DNA of 64,000 bases from Loktanella salsilacus (GCF_900114485.1 NZ_FOTF01000007.1:147960-211959), one strand, 5' to 3'; numbered from the stretch's first letter, positions 9,516-19,163 are shown. Numbers and translations: made by a program. The notes: generated by a model from the sequence alone, not told the origin.

Positions 9516-9530
9516 TGCGAATCGTTCGCA
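9516..9530. promoter_or_regulatory. Palindromic operator before mntH (candidate Mur/Fur-type manganese box)
   Basis: TGCGAA-TCG-TTCGCA is an inverted repeat with perfect 6-bp arms, 18 bases before the mntH ATG at 9548. Manganese-responsive Mur and other Fur-family sites in alphaproteobacteria are AT-centred palindromes beginning TGC and ending GCA, so a Mn-dependent repressor is the likely reader. This assignment is inference; the palindrome itself is directly visible. Confidence 0.55.
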
Positions 9531-9547
9531 AAAGGCAGGCTGCCCAT

Positions 9548-10849
9548 ATGTCCACGCCCAGCACATCCCTGACCGATCGCACGTCGCAGCGCATGAATGA
9601 TGTGTTGGCCGGCCGCATTCGCGGGCCGCGGTCATGGCTGGTCTTTGCCGGGCCTGCTGTCATCGCGTCCGTCGCCTATATGGACCCGGGCAATTACGCG
9701 ACGAACATTCAGGCGGGGGCGGGCTATGGCTATGCCCTGCTGTGGGTCGTGGTGATGGCGAACCTTGTGGCGATGCTGTTTCAGGCGCTGTCAGCGCGGC
9801 TGGGGATTGTGACGGGCAAGAACTTGGCCGAACATTGCCGCGATGGGTTTTCGCGTCCAGTGGTGATTGCGATGTGGATCGTGTCGGAAATCGCCGCCAT
9901 GGCGACCGATCTGGCGGAGTTTCTGGGCGGCGCCATTGGTCTTGCGCTGCTGTTCAACATGCCGCTGATGGCAGGGATGGGGATCACCGCCATCGTGACC
10001 TATGCCTTGCTTCTGGTGGAAAATCGCGGCTTTCGCCCGATGGAGCTGCTGATCGGCACGCTGGTGGGCGTCATCGGGCTTTGCTATCTGGCAGAGCTGT
10101 TCATCGCCCCGATTGCATGGGGCGAGGCCGCGCGCGGCGCGATTATTCCGCAGATGCCGGACCTTGCGGCATTGACGATTTCCGTGGGGATCATCGGTGC
10201 GACGGTGATGCCCCATGCGATCTATTTGCATTCTGGCCTGACGCAGAACCGTGTGCAGATTAAGAACGACACTGAACGCGCCCGTGTGCTGAAGTTTTCC
10301 AACGTCGAAGTCGTCGTGGCGCTTGCCATCGCGGGCATGATCAACATCGCCATGGTGATGATGGCGGCGAGCGCTTTTCACGCTGGCAACCCAGAGGTCG
10401 CCGAGATCGAGACCGCCTATCACACCCTGACACCCTTGCTGGGCGGGATGGCGGCGGCGGCATTCCTGATATCGCTGATCGCCAGCGGCGTGTCGTCATC
10501 CGTGGTGGGCACCATGGCGGGGCAGATGATCATGCAAGGCTTTATCCGCCTGCGGATCCCGCTGCTGATCCGCCGCGTCGTGACCATGCTGCCCGCGTTT
10601 ATCGTCGTGGCGATGGGTGTGAACGTGACGACGGCGCTGGTGGCCAGCCAAGTCGTACTGTCCATCGCCCTGCCAATCCCGATGATCGCGCTGGTGATCT
10701 TCTCGTCCAAGCGATCGGTGATGGGGGCCTTCACTATCGGTCCAGTATTGAAATCCCTTGCGATCCTTGCCGCTACCGTGGTGCTGACGCTTAATTTTGT
10801 GCTGCTGGCCAATGTGGCAGGTCTGCCGATTCCGTTCTTGTCAAACTGA
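9548..10849 (+). CDS. mntH: Nramp-family divalent metal (Mn2+) transporter
   Basis: A proton-coupled Mn2+/Fe2+ importer in the inner membrane. The 433-residue protein has about 11 hydrophobic helices and both Nramp signatures: YMDPGNYATNIQAGAGYGY in helix 1 (Asp, Asn metal ligands) and GATVMPHAIYLHSG in helix 6 (Met, Pro, His). I chose ATG 9548 (MSTPSTSLTD), the start nearest the conserved RGPRSWLVFAGPA segment. It sits immediately behind a palindromic operator, which suggests repression by a Fur-family regulator when manganese is sufficient. It is divergent from nspC. Confidence 0.92.
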   Translation: MSTPSTSLTDRTSQRMNDVLAGRIRGPRSWLVFAGPAVIASVAYMDPGNYATNIQAGAGYGYALLWVVVMANLVAMLFQALSARLGIVTGKNLAEHCRDGFSRPVVIAMWIVSEIAAMATDLAEFLGGAIGLALLFNMPLMAGMGITAIVTYALLLVENRGFRPMELLIGTLVGVIGLCYLAELFIAPIAWGEAARGAIIPQMPDLAALTISVGIIGATVMPHAIYLHSGLTQNRVQIKNDTERARVLKFSNVEVVVALAIAGMINIAMVMMAASAFHAGNPEVAEIETAYHTLTPLLGGMAAAAFLISLIASGVSSSVVGTMAGQMIMQGFIRLRIPLLIRRVVTMLPAFIVVAMGVNVTTALVASQVVLSIALPIPMIALVIFSSKRSVMGAFTIGPVLKSLAILAATVVLTLNFVLLANVAGLPIPFLSN

Positions 10850-10943
10850 TCTGCATTGCGCTCACTTTTCCGGTAGGGGGCGTTGGCCTTTCGGACCGGT
10901 TGCGGCTAGGTTGCGACTGAAATTTGCAACGCGGAGCCTGCAC

Positions 10944-12404
10944 ATGTCTTTCGATTACGATCTTTTTGTTATTGGTGGTGGCTCTGGCGGTGTGCGTGCG
11001 GCCCGTGTGGCAGCGCAGACAGGCGCAAAAGTCGCCCTGGCCGAAGAGTCCCGTATGGGCGGCACCTGCGTTATTCGCGGCTGCGTGCCGAAAAAGCTGA
11101 TGGTCTACGCATCCACCTATGCTGAAAAAGTCGAAGAGGCGCAGGGTTATGGCTGGGACGCCACCATTGGCGATTTCAACTGGGACAAGTTTCGCGGCAA
11201 GCTGCACGCCGAACTGGACCGTCTTGAAGGCGTTTATCGCAAGCTGCTGAACGGTTCTAACGTGGAAATCCACGACTGCCGCGCGACGGTCACGGACGCG
11301 CATACGGTCAAACTGGGTGACGGCAACTCTGTCACTGCCAAGCACATCCTGATCGCCACCGGCGGCCACCCTGTGCGCCCCGACATGGAAAACGGCGATC
11401 TGGGCCTCGTGTCCAACGACATGTTCCTGCTGGAAAAGCTGCCCGAAACGCTGCTGATCATCGGCGGCGGTTACATCGCCTGTGAATTCGCCTGCATCAT
11501 GGCGGGCCTTGGCGTGAAGGTGACGATGTATCACCGCGGCGCGCAAATCCTGAAAGGCTTCGACGACGAAGCCCGCGGCCTTTTGGCTGAATCGATGCGC
11601 CACCGGGGCATTGATCTGCATACTGGCACCACCATCACAGAGCTTTGCGCTGCCGATCAGGCCCCCAAGGGCCGCGTCCCAGCAGGGTCTGACGCGGCGG
11701 CTGGTGGCACGAACCCGCTGGGCGGTAACCCCAAAAGCTTTACCGATGCCCGCGCCGCTGGCCCAATCTGGACCCGTGCGACAAACGGCGACGAAAAGGT
11801 ATTCGACCACGTGCTGTTCGCCACGGGCCGCGCCCCGAACACCAAGGGGCTGGGGCTGGACGAGGCTGGCGTCGATGTTGGCCGCCAAGGCGAGATCGTC
11901 GTGGATGAGTTCAGCCAAACCAATGTGCCGTCGATCTATGCCATCGGCGACGTGACCAACCGCGTGCAGCTGACGCCCGTTGCGATCCGCGAAGGCATGG
12001 CCTTTGTCGAAACCGTCTTTAAGGGCAACCCGACGCCCGTCGATCATGAACTGATCGCCAGCGCCGTGTTCACCCAGCCCGAACTGGGCACGATTGGTGA
12101 AACCGAAGACGACGCCATCGCCCGCGGCGAAAGCGTCGAGGTTTATTCCACTGCGTTCCGCCCGATGCAGACTGCATTTTTGGATACACCCCAGCGTGTG
12201 TTGATGAAGTTGATTGTCAGCACCGAAACCCGCAAGATCTTGGGGTGTCACATCGTCGCGGACCATGCCGGCGAAATGATCCAGATGGTGGCCATCGCAA
12301 TCAAGATGGGCGCTACAAAAGAAGATTTCGACCGCACCTGCGCCGTCCACCCAACCATGGGCGAAGAGCTGGTCACGATGAAGACACCGGTGCGGACAAC
12401 TTGA
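10944..12404 (+). CDS. gor: Glutathione-disulfide reductase with an extra loop
   Basis: An FAD flavoenzyme that reduces GSSG with NADPH. The 486-residue protein has the FAD site VIGGGSGGVRAARVAA, the redox disulfide GGTCVIRGCVPKKLM, the NADPH site IIGGGYIACEFA, the FATGRAPNT segment and the C-terminal dimer-interface HPTMGEEL with the catalytic His-Glu. The protein is about 35 residues longer than typical Gor. The excess is a Gly/Pro/Ala-rich insertion at roughly residues 236-275 (GRVPAGSDAAAGGTNPLG and following), in the NADPH domain between ITEL and FDHVLFATGR. The frame is intact, so this is an insertion loop, not a frameshift. Confidence 0.94.
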   Translation: MSFDYDLFVIGGGSGGVRAARVAAQTGAKVALAEESRMGGTCVIRGCVPKKLMVYASTYAEKVEEAQGYGWDATIGDFNWDKFRGKLHAELDRLEGVYRKLLNGSNVEIHDCRATVTDAHTVKLGDGNSVTAKHILIATGGHPVRPDMENGDLGLVSNDMFLLEKLPETLLIIGGGYIACEFACIMAGLGVKVTMYHRGAQILKGFDDEARGLLAESMRHRGIDLHTGTTITELCAADQAPKGRVPAGSDAAAGGTNPLGGNPKSFTDARAAGPIWTRATNGDEKVFDHVLFATGRAPNTKGLGLDEAGVDVGRQGEIVVDEFSQTNVPSIYAIGDVTNRVQLTPVAIREGMAFVETVFKGNPTPVDHELIASAVFTQPELGTIGETEDDAIARGESVEVYSTAFRPMQTAFLDTPQRVLMKLIVSTETRKILGCHIVADHAGEMIQMVAIAIKMGATKEDFDRTCAVHPTMGEELVTMKTPVRTT

Positions 12405-12480
12405 ATTATCGGGCCATTGGCCCGATCTAAAGACTGACGGGTCCGAACAGGATCGTAACATCAAGGAAGACTGACACACG

Positions 12481-13653
12481 ATGGCAGGCAATAACGGGGG
12501 CCCCTGGGGGGGCGGCGGCGACGATAATCAGGGTAAGAACGACGGCAATGGGTCCAACCCTCCGCCGCGTCCACCACGTCGCACTGGCGAGGGGCCACAA
12601 ATTCCTGAGATCGACGAGCTGATGAACAAAGGCCGCGAACAGCTGCGGGTCCTGATGGGCGGACGCGGCGGCGGCAACGGCACGGGCGGCGGCGGCACAG
12701 GCGGCGGCAATGGTCCGGCACTGACGCGCGGCACCATTGGCCTTGGCGTGCTGGCGGCGGCTGTGCTTTGGGGCATGGCATCCATCTATACCGTCAAGCC
12801 AGAAGAACAGTCGGTAGAGCTGCTGCTGGGCGATTACATGTCCACCAACGGCCCCGGCCTGAACTTTGCGCCTTGGCCTATCGTCACGCGTGAAGTCCTG
12901 GCGGTCACGTCAGAGCGGTCCATCGACATCGGCACCAGCCGGTCCGGTTTGGACGCGGGCTTGATGCTGACGGGCGACGAAAACATCGTCGACATCGACT
13001 TTCAGGTCGTGTGGAACATCCTTGATCCACAGCTTTTCCTGTTCAACCTTGCCGATCCCGAACAGACGATCGAGGCTGTGTCTGAATCCGTGATGCGTGA
13101 AATCATCGCGCAAAGCCAGCTGGCGCCGATCCTAAACCGGGATCGCGGTTCGATTGCTGAACGCCTGAAAAGCGAGATTCAAAGCACGCTTGATAGCTAT
13201 CAGTCCGGCGTGAACATCATCCGTGTCAACTTTGACAAGGCCGATCCGCCAGAGCCCGTCATTGCATCCTTCCGCAAGGTGCAGGACGCTGAGCAGGAAC
13301 GCGACCGGTTGCAGAACGTCGCTGACGCCTATGCCAACCGGGTCGAGGCCGAGGCACGCGGCCAAGCGGCTCAGACCATCGAGCAAGCTGAAGGGTATCG
13401 CGCGCAGACTGTGAACGAAGCCTCTGGTGAGGCGAGCCGTTTCTCGGCCGTTTTGACGGAATACCAAAAAGCCCCAGAGGTGACGCGCAAGCGGCTGTAT
13501 CTGGAAACCATGGAAAAGGTTCTAGGAGAGTTGGACATCATCCTGCTTGACGAATCCCAAGGCGGGCAGGGCGTCGTGCCATATCTGCCGCTGAACCAAC
13601 TGGGCGGCGGCTCTAGCCGTCCTCAGACGCAAACGACCGAAGGGACAAACTAA
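12481..13653 (+). CDS. hflK: FtsH protease modulator subunit HflK
   Basis: An SPFH/prohibitin-family inner-membrane protein that forms the HflKC cage around FtsH and controls membrane protein quality control. The 390-residue protein has a Gly/Pro/Asn-rich cytoplasmic N-terminus (residues 1-75), one transmembrane helix (GTIGLGVLAAAVLWGMASIY, about 85-105), the SPFH domain beginning TVKPEEQSVELLLG and a coiled region rich in AEARGQAAQTIEQAEGYR. Its TAA stop overlaps the hflC ATG by one base, as expected for obligate partners. Confidence 0.95.
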   Translation: MAGNNGGPWGGGGDDNQGKNDGNGSNPPPRPPRRTGEGPQIPEIDELMNKGREQLRVLMGGRGGGNGTGGGGTGGGNGPALTRGTIGLGVLAAAVLWGMASIYTVKPEEQSVELLLGDYMSTNGPGLNFAPWPIVTREVLAVTSERSIDIGTSRSGLDAGLMLTGDENIVDIDFQVVWNILDPQLFLFNLADPEQTIEAVSESVMREIIAQSQLAPILNRDRGSIAERLKSEIQSTLDSYQSGVNIIRVNFDKADPPEPVIASFRKVQDAEQERDRLQNVADAYANRVEAEARGQAAQTIEQAEGYRAQTVNEASGEASRFSAVLTEYQKAPEVTRKRLYLETMEKVLGELDIILLDESQGGQGVVPYLPLNQLGGGSSRPQTQTTEGTN

Positions 13654-14579
13654 TGCGGAAATCTATTTTCCTACTCCCCGTCCTCGTTGTCGTGCTGATT
13701 GTGGCCATCTCCTCGGTGTTTATCGTGGACGAGCGTGAAAAAGCGCTGGTGCTCCAATTTGGTCAGATCGTGAAAGTGAAAGAAGAGCCGGGTCTTGCCT
13801 TTAAGATCCCGTTTATCCAAAACGTCGTGCGCTATGACGACCGCATCTTGTCCCGTGATCTGGACCCGCTGGAAGTCACGCCATCCGATGACCGCCGCTT
13901 GGTCGTCGATGCCTTTGCACGCTACCGCATCGCCGATGTGCGCCAGTTCCGTCAGGCTGTTGGCGCGGGCGGCGAAGAGGTCGCAGCGCGTCGCTTGGAC
14001 GGCATTCTGCGCGATACCACCCGGAACGTGCTGGGTACGGTTGCGTCGAACGACATCCTGTCCACTGACCGCGCCGCGCTGATGCTGCGCATCCGCAACA
14101 ACGCGATCACCGAGGCGCGTAGCTTGGGTCTAGAGGTCATCGACGTGCGTCTGAAGCGTACGGACCTGCCGCCAGAAAACCTGAACGCGACCTACGAGCG
14201 GATGATTGCGGAACGTGACCGCGAAGCCGCAGACGAAGTCGCACGCGGTAACGAGGCCGCACAGCGGACCCGCGCTGCCGCAGACCGCACCGTGGTCGAG
14301 GTCACATCAGAGGCGAACCGTCTGGCCGAGGTCACACGCGGTGAAGCCGACGCCGAGCGTAACGGCATCTTTGCCGAAGCCTTTGGCGCAGACCCAGAGT
14401 TCTTTGAATTCTACCGTTCCATGACCGCCTACGAGCGCTTTGCCGCGTCTGGCCGGTCGTCCATGGTGCTGTCCCCGAATTCAGAGTTCTTTAACTATCT
14501 GCAATCGGATCAGGGTCAGGCCGCAAACGATAATGCAGCGCGGACCCCAGCGGCACCGGCACCTGCCGCGTCGAACTGA
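13653..14579 (+). CDS. hflC: FtsH protease modulator subunit HflC
   Basis: Partner of HflK in the periplasmic SPFH cage. The 308-residue protein has an N-terminal signal-anchor (IFLLPVLVVVLIVAISSVFIV), then VDEREKALVLQFGQIV, the SPFH domain (DRRLVVDAFARYRIADVRQF), the paralogue-specific DVRLKRTDLPPENLNATYERMIAERDREA region, and FEFYRSMTAYERF before the C-terminal tail. It is translationally coupled to hflK and followed 7 bases later by a DUF2065 gene. Confidence 0.96.
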   Translation: MRKSIFLLPVLVVVLIVAISSVFIVDEREKALVLQFGQIVKVKEEPGLAFKIPFIQNVVRYDDRILSRDLDPLEVTPSDDRRLVVDAFARYRIADVRQFRQAVGAGGEEVAARRLDGILRDTTRNVLGTVASNDILSTDRAALMLRIRNNAITEARSLGLEVIDVRLKRTDLPPENLNATYERMIAERDREAADEVARGNEAAQRTRAAADRTVVEVTSEANRLAEVTRGEADAERNGIFAEAFGADPEFFEFYRSMTAYERFAASGRSSMVLSPNSEFFNYLQSDQGQAANDNAARTPAAPAPAASN

Positions 14580-14586
14580 CGCGCGC

Positions 14587-14784
14587 ATGATCGCACTGGC
14601 ATTAACAGGCCTTGGCCTTGTTCTGCTGATCGAGGGGCTGGTGTACGCACTGGCCCCTTCGCTTATCGAAGACATGCTGGCAGCCCTGCGCAGCTTGGGT
14701 TTGCCGGAACGCCGCCTTGTCGGGCTGGCGGTGCTGGCGACAGGTGCCGCCTTGTTATGGCTTGCGGCATTGATTGGGACATAA
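14587..14784 (+). CDS. DUF2065 small membrane protein
   Basis: A 65-residue protein with two hydrophobic helices (MIALALTGLGLVLLIEGLVY and GLAVLATGAALLWLAALIG) separated by a charged turn, the DUF2065/YjeT pattern. DUF2065 genes regularly follow hflC, as here with 7 bases between the genes. The start is ATG 14587. The function is unknown; the location suggests a helper or bystander of the HflKC-FtsH complex. Confidence 0.85.
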   Translation: MIALALTGLGLVLLIEGLVYALAPSLIEDMLAALRSLGLPERRLVGLAVLATGAALLWLAALIGT

Positions 14785-14889
14785 AGTCACGATCCGTTCA
14801 CCCTTTACATTGAGACTTTGCGCTCTCAGGTTTGCGCCCTAGGTTCAGTGTCAACGCTGCCCTGCGCAACACAACAAGGAGTCCGCCCC

Positions 14890-16440
14890 GTGAGGTCACA
14901 GGCCAAAGTCTTAACACTCGCCGATCCCCGTTACATGTTGTCCGGCCTTGCCCTGACCACCGCCTTGATCCTGTCGCAGTCGCTGCCCGGATTTGCGCAG
15001 GTGAACCCCGAAACCACGACTGCTGAAACGACACAGGCCCTGCCGGGCGCCGTTGCTGGCCGGCCGCTGACCTTTGCCGATCTGGCCGCTCAGGTCAGCC
15101 CGTCGGTCGTAAATATCACCACCTCCACCACCGTTGCCGAACGCACAATGCCGCAAGGTATCGTGCCCGAAGGGTCCCCGTTCGAGGATTTCTTTAACGA
15201 TCTGGAAAACGGCCCCGGCGGCCAGCCCCGCAGATCAAGCGCGCTTGGCTCTGGCTTTGTGATTTCGGCGGACGGCTATATCGTCACCAACAACCACGTG
15301 ATTGAAGGCGCGGACGAGATCGAGATCGAGTTCTTTCCCGGCGATGGCCAGCCTGCTGCGCAACTACCCGCCACGCTGGTCGGCACGGATCCGAACACCG
15401 ACATCGCCGTGCTAAAGGTTGAATACGACAGTCCGCTGCAGTTCGTGGAATTTGGCGACAGCAATGGCGTCGGGGCCCGCGTTGGCGACTGGGTCATGGC
15501 GATGGGCAACCCGCTGGGGCAGGGCTTTTCTGTCTCTGCCGGTATCGTGTCCGCCCGCAACCGCGCGCTGTCCGGCACCTATGACGACTACATCCAGACT
15601 GACGCGGCGATCAACCGTGGCAACTCGGGCGGGCCGCTGTTCAACATGGACGGCGAAGTCGTCGGCGTGAACACCGCGATCCTGTCGCCCAATGGCGGGT
15701 CCATCGGTATCGGTTTTGCGATGTCGTCGCAGGTCGTGAAAAACGTTGTCGATCAGCTGCAGGAATTCGGCGAAACCCGTCGTGGTTGGCTGGGCGTGCG
15801 CATTCAGGACGTCACGCCTGACATGGTCAGTGCCATTGACGGGCTGGACACCGCACGCGGCGCGCTGATCACCGACGTGCCAGCGGGTCCAGCCGAAGAC
15901 GCCGGTCTGCTGGCCGGTGACGTGATCCTGTCCTATGACGGCACCGACGTCGCTGATACCCGCGAATTGGTGCGCATGGTCGGCAACTCTACCGTGGGCG
16001 CGACGATCCCGCTGCAAGTGCTGCGGGGCGGCGAAGAAACCGCAATGGAAGTGACCCTTGGCCGCCGCGAGACGGACGAAGCGACCGCTTTCCCAGCGTC
16101 CGAAGAGGCACCTGAACCCGCTGACGCAGGCGCGGAAATGCTGGGCCTGACCTTGTCGCCCGTCACGCCGGAACTTGTCGAAGAGTTCAGCTTGGACGAC
16201 CGTCCGGGTCTGGTGATCACCGATGTTGATCCCGCGTCGGACGCCGCAGGCAAAGGTCTGACACCGGGCGATCTGATCACGGACGCGGGCCAACAGGCCG
16301 TGACGACCGTGGAAGAGCTGCAAGCGCGCATCGATAACGCGGTTGAGGCGGGTCAGACATCCCTGCTTTTGCTGGTCCGCCGCGACGGCAACCCGCGCTT
16401 CCTTGCGCTGGCGCTAGAGGATAAAACCGACAGCGAATAA
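14890..16440 (+). CDS. degP: Do-family periplasmic serine protease/chaperone
   Basis: A HtrA-type endopeptidase that degrades or refolds damaged envelope proteins. The 516-residue protein starts at GTG 14890, chosen because AAGGAG lies 8 bases before it; a frame-internal ATG 72 bases upstream lacks such a site. A signal peptide ends near GFAQVNPE. The catalytic triad is visible as His in VTNNHVIEGA, Asp in NTDIAVLKV and Ser in INRGNSGGPLFN. Two PDZ domains follow (RRGWLGVRIQDV onward, and EMLGLTLSPVTPEL onward). It follows hflKC, so the neighbourhood is a membrane and periplasm quality-control cluster. A strong terminator follows. Confidence 0.95.
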   Translation: MRSQAKVLTLADPRYMLSGLALTTALILSQSLPGFAQVNPETTTAETTQALPGAVAGRPLTFADLAAQVSPSVVNITTSTTVAERTMPQGIVPEGSPFEDFFNDLENGPGGQPRRSSALGSGFVISADGYIVTNNHVIEGADEIEIEFFPGDGQPAAQLPATLVGTDPNTDIAVLKVEYDSPLQFVEFGDSNGVGARVGDWVMAMGNPLGQGFSVSAGIVSARNRALSGTYDDYIQTDAAINRGNSGGPLFNMDGEVVGVNTAILSPNGGSIGIGFAMSSQVVKNVVDQLQEFGETRRGWLGVRIQDVTPDMVSAIDGLDTARGALITDVPAGPAEDAGLLAGDVILSYDGTDVADTRELVRMVGNSTVGATIPLQVLRGGEETAMEVTLGRRETDEATAFPASEEAPEPADAGAEMLGLTLSPVTPELVEEFSLDDRPGLVITDVDPASDAAGKGLTPGDLITDAGQQAVTTVEELQARIDNAVEAGQTSLLLLVRRDGNPRFLALALEDKTDSE

Positions 16441-16462
16441 ATCTAGCTAAGCCTCAAACGCG

Positions 16463-16490
16463 CGCCGTCCCCGAAAGGGGGCGGCGTTTT
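16463..16490 (+). terminator. Rho-independent terminator of degP
   Basis: CGCCGTCCCC-GAAA-GGGGGCGGCG followed by TTTT gives a strong stem with a tetraloop, 23 bases after the degP stop and just before the stop of the convergent lipoprotein gene. Confidence 0.85.
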
Positions 16491-16498
16491 GCGTTTGT

Positions 16499-17005
16499 TT
16501 AGCTGCGGGGGACCGCCAAAATCCCAAGATCGCGGGCGATGTCAGTTGCCAGTAGCGGACTGTCCGTGCCGCTGCGGCGCTGATAGCTTTGCACAGCAAG
16601 GCTGGTGGCCGCGTCATATTGCCCCGAAATCGGCCCGTCATAGGCGCGGCGGATCAGCAAGGCGCGCTGCAACGTCGACACAAAAGCCGCCGTGTAAACT
16701 GGCGGGCAAACGGTTTCGAACCGGCTGCCTTCGCCGACCTGAACGGTCTGCGGCCGGGTGATCGTGCGAAAGACGGCCGGGTTGATGACAGTGCCCGCAG
16801 CGTCGCGCGTCTCGGGCGCGACTTCGATCAATTCGCTAATGATATTGGTCTGCGTCGGCCCTTCGGTGCGGGCAAAGCAGCGACCCTTTGCATCGGTTTC
16901 GATATCGCCAAGGGACACGATGATCGGTGCCGTGCCAGTGCCGTTTTGCGGTGGCAGCGGAGTGCAGGCGGACAGCAACAGGGCGAATGGTAAAAAACGG
17001 TGCAT
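16499..17005 (-). CDS. Lipoprotein with peptidoglycan-binding-like domain
   Basis: A 168-residue protein starting at ATG 17005 (MHRFLPFALLLSACTPLPPQ) with a clear lipobox LLSAC, so it is lipidated and envelope-anchored. The C-terminal part (TLQRALLIRRAYDGPISGQYD and onward) matches the helical PG_binding_1 pattern, with the G-x-Y-D-x-x-T-xx-A-V-xx-YQ core. Cys pairs at RCFART and ETVCPPV may form a disulfide. It is convergent with degP. The precise role is unknown. Confidence 0.8.
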   Translation of the reverse strand: MHRFLPFALLLSACTPLPPQNGTGTAPIIVSLGDIETDAKGRCFARTEGPTQTNIISELIEVAPETRDAAGTVINPAVFRTITRPQTVQVGEGSRFETVCPPVYTAAFVSTLQRALLIRRAYDGPISGQYDAATSLAVQSYQRRSGTDSPLLATDIARDLGILAVPRS

Positions 17006-17140
17006 CGGGACTCCTTCGCAGTCCGTCTTAAAGCGTCGGCGGTGCAGGTCAAACGCCATTGTGGGGCAGGGCGAGGCTGTGTGCATTTGTGACTGGCAGG
17101 GCCAGCCCCATTCCCTTAGTTATCGGGGCAAAGCTGATAG

Positions 17141-17481
<341 letters not shown>

Positions 17482-17482
<1 letters not shown>

Positions 17483-18252
17483 TGCGGATCGCGGTCGCCG
17501 CAAGTTTGCTTGTCATGCACGCGAGCCTTGCTGCGGCCTGCCAGAACCCACCACCGCCGCCTGCTGCGCTATCGGGCAGCGTGGCGGTGGTACCGGGCGG
17601 CGATATCACGCGCGCCTGGTACGACGACCCCACGACAATTTACGATCACGGCATCCTTGGCGACGCGATTGAAGCGGCAACGCTGCGCATTGCAACTGCC
17701 GAGGATTGCGACATCCGGATCGCAGCGGGCGCGGGCCATGTGTTCGAGGACACGGCCCCGCGTCTGGCTGATCTAGACGGGGATGGCCAAACCGAAGTCA
17801 TCGCCGTGCGCACGAGCCTGACGCAGGGCGCGCAATTGGTGATCTATGGGATGCGCAGCGGCGCTTTGGCTTTGCTGGCGCAGACGCCCTATATCGGCCA
17901 GACGCACCGATGGCTTTCGCCGATTGGCGCGGGTGATATCGACGGCGATGGCCGGATCGAGGTTGCCTATATCGACCGCCCACATCTGGCGCGGGTGCTG
18001 CGGGTCTGGCGCTTTGATGGTGCGGATTTGGCTGAGGCCTACCGCGTGCCAAATCTGACCAACCACCGCATTGGCGAGCGAGAGATCAGCGGCGGGTTTC
18101 GCATTTGCGGCGGTGTGACCGAAGCTGTCGTCGCCGCGCCCGACTGGTCGCGCGTTTTGGCGGTGCAGATAGATGCGGGCACGGCATTGGTGCGTGATTT
18201 AGGACCGGTTGGGCCGGGTGCGTTTGATCGGGCTTTGGCCTGTAAAGGGTAA
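17482..18252 (+). CDS. Secreted FG-GAP/VCBS-repeat protein
   Basis: A 256-residue protein with a signal peptide (MRIAVAASLLVMHASLAAAC) and two calcium-loop FG-GAP motifs, LADLDGDGQTEVIAV and AGDIDGDGRIEVAYI, typical of beta-propeller blades of integrin-alpha type. With only two or three blades it is too short for a full propeller. It is translationally coupled to the ferredoxin gene. Function unknown; roseobacters carry similar single-gene periplasmic proteins at this place, as far as I recall. Confidence 0.8.
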
Positions 18253-18263
18253 GGGTAAGGGTG

Positions 18264-18319
18264 CGGGGGCGCTGCCCCCCGGCTGCGCCGTCCCCCGAGG
18301 TATTTTTGACCAGAAGAAG
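18264..18319 (+). repeat. Convergent-junction repeat, copy 2
   Basis: GGGGGCGCTGCCCCC hairpin, a short GC spacer, then CCCCCGAGGTATTTTTGACC and AGAAGAAG. It lies between the FG-GAP gene stop and the cobS stop. See 6921-6967 for copy 1 and 27699-27752 for copy 3. Confidence 0.78.
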
Positions 18320-18322
18320 CGG

Positions 18323-19096
18323 TTAGGCCAGCGTGGCGAGGGCCATGAGGGCTGTGATTTCGGCGATTTGCTGGGATGCGCCAAGGATATCACCGGTTTG
18401 GCCGCCAATTTTGCGCCGGGCGATCAGCGCCCAAGCGGCGGATGTCGCCGTGATCATGATGATCGCGGGCAGGCTCGCCCAGCCAAGGCAAAGCAACGCG
18501 GCACCCAGAGCGACGCCTGTTGCGACCAGAAGCGTTGGCAAGGCCGGGCGGCCGACGGCATGGCTCAGTCCATTGCCACGCGCGTGGGGCAGGACGAAGG
18601 CCAGTGCGATCATGGGCAGGCGTGATACTGCGCCGATGGCCAGCGCCGCAGGCCAGAGCATCGTGTCCAAAAGCGTGATCCAAAGCATCCACCGCAGCAA
18701 GACTGACACGAGCAGTGCCAGCACGCCGTAGGTGCCGATTTGGCTGTCTTTCATGATCGCAAGACGGCGGTCTTTGTCCCAGCCGCCCCAGAGGCCGTCG
18801 ATGCTGTCGGCCAGCCCGTCTTCGTGCATCGCACCGGTTACGATCATCTGAACCGCGATTAAGAGCAGGGCGCAGACCCCAAGGGGCAGACCGCACCACA
18901 TTGCCGCTGCCGCTGCCAATGCTGCGATCGCGCCCACCGCGACTCCGGCCAGCGGCCACGCCCAAGCTGCCCGCGCGCCGCGCGCCGTGGCGTTGGCGGT
19001 GTTGACGCGCACCGGCAGGCGCGTCAGCAGGCCAAGGGCGGCGGGCAAATCGCCAAGGGTCATCAGTGCGTCAGTACGGGGCAAAGGCGTGTCCAT
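18323..19096 (-). CDS. cobS: Adenosylcobinamide-GDP ribazoletransferase (cobalamin synthase)
   Basis: This enzyme joins adenosylcobinamide-GDP to alpha-ribazole (or its phosphate) in the last steps of B12 synthesis. The 257-residue integral membrane protein has several hydrophobic helices and the conserved motif MHEDGLADSIDGLWGGWDKDRRLAIMKDSQIGTYG, with the metal-binding acidic residues. It is divergent from cobT across 67 bases, so the two lower-ligand assembly genes may share a control region. No cobalamin riboswitch fits into that gap. Confidence 0.94.
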   Translation of the reverse strand: MDTPLPRTDALMTLGDLPAALGLLTRLPVRVNTANATARGARAAWAWPLAGVAVGAIAALAAAAAMWCGLPLGVCALLLIAVQMIVTGAMHEDGLADSIDGLWGGWDKDRRLAIMKDSQIGTYGVLALLVSVLLRWMLWITLLDTMLWPAALAIGAVSRLPMIALAFVLPHARGNGLSHAVGRPALPTLLVATGVALGAALLCLGWASLPAIIMITATSAAWALIARRKIGGQTGDILGASQQIAEITALMALATLA

Positions 19097-19163
19097 CGAA
19101 CAGGGTTTTCTTTCGTCCGCTTATGGTTAGACAGGTCGGGACCGAACCGCAACGAGGACGACC

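Noticed and set aside
10791..12491. 566-codon minus-strand open frame over gor
   Set aside because: Mirrors gor codons and has no family-like residues; gor has every catalytic motif.
19097..19163. Cobalamin riboswitch between cobS and cobT
   Set aside because: The gap is only 67 bases, too short for a B12 riboswitch.
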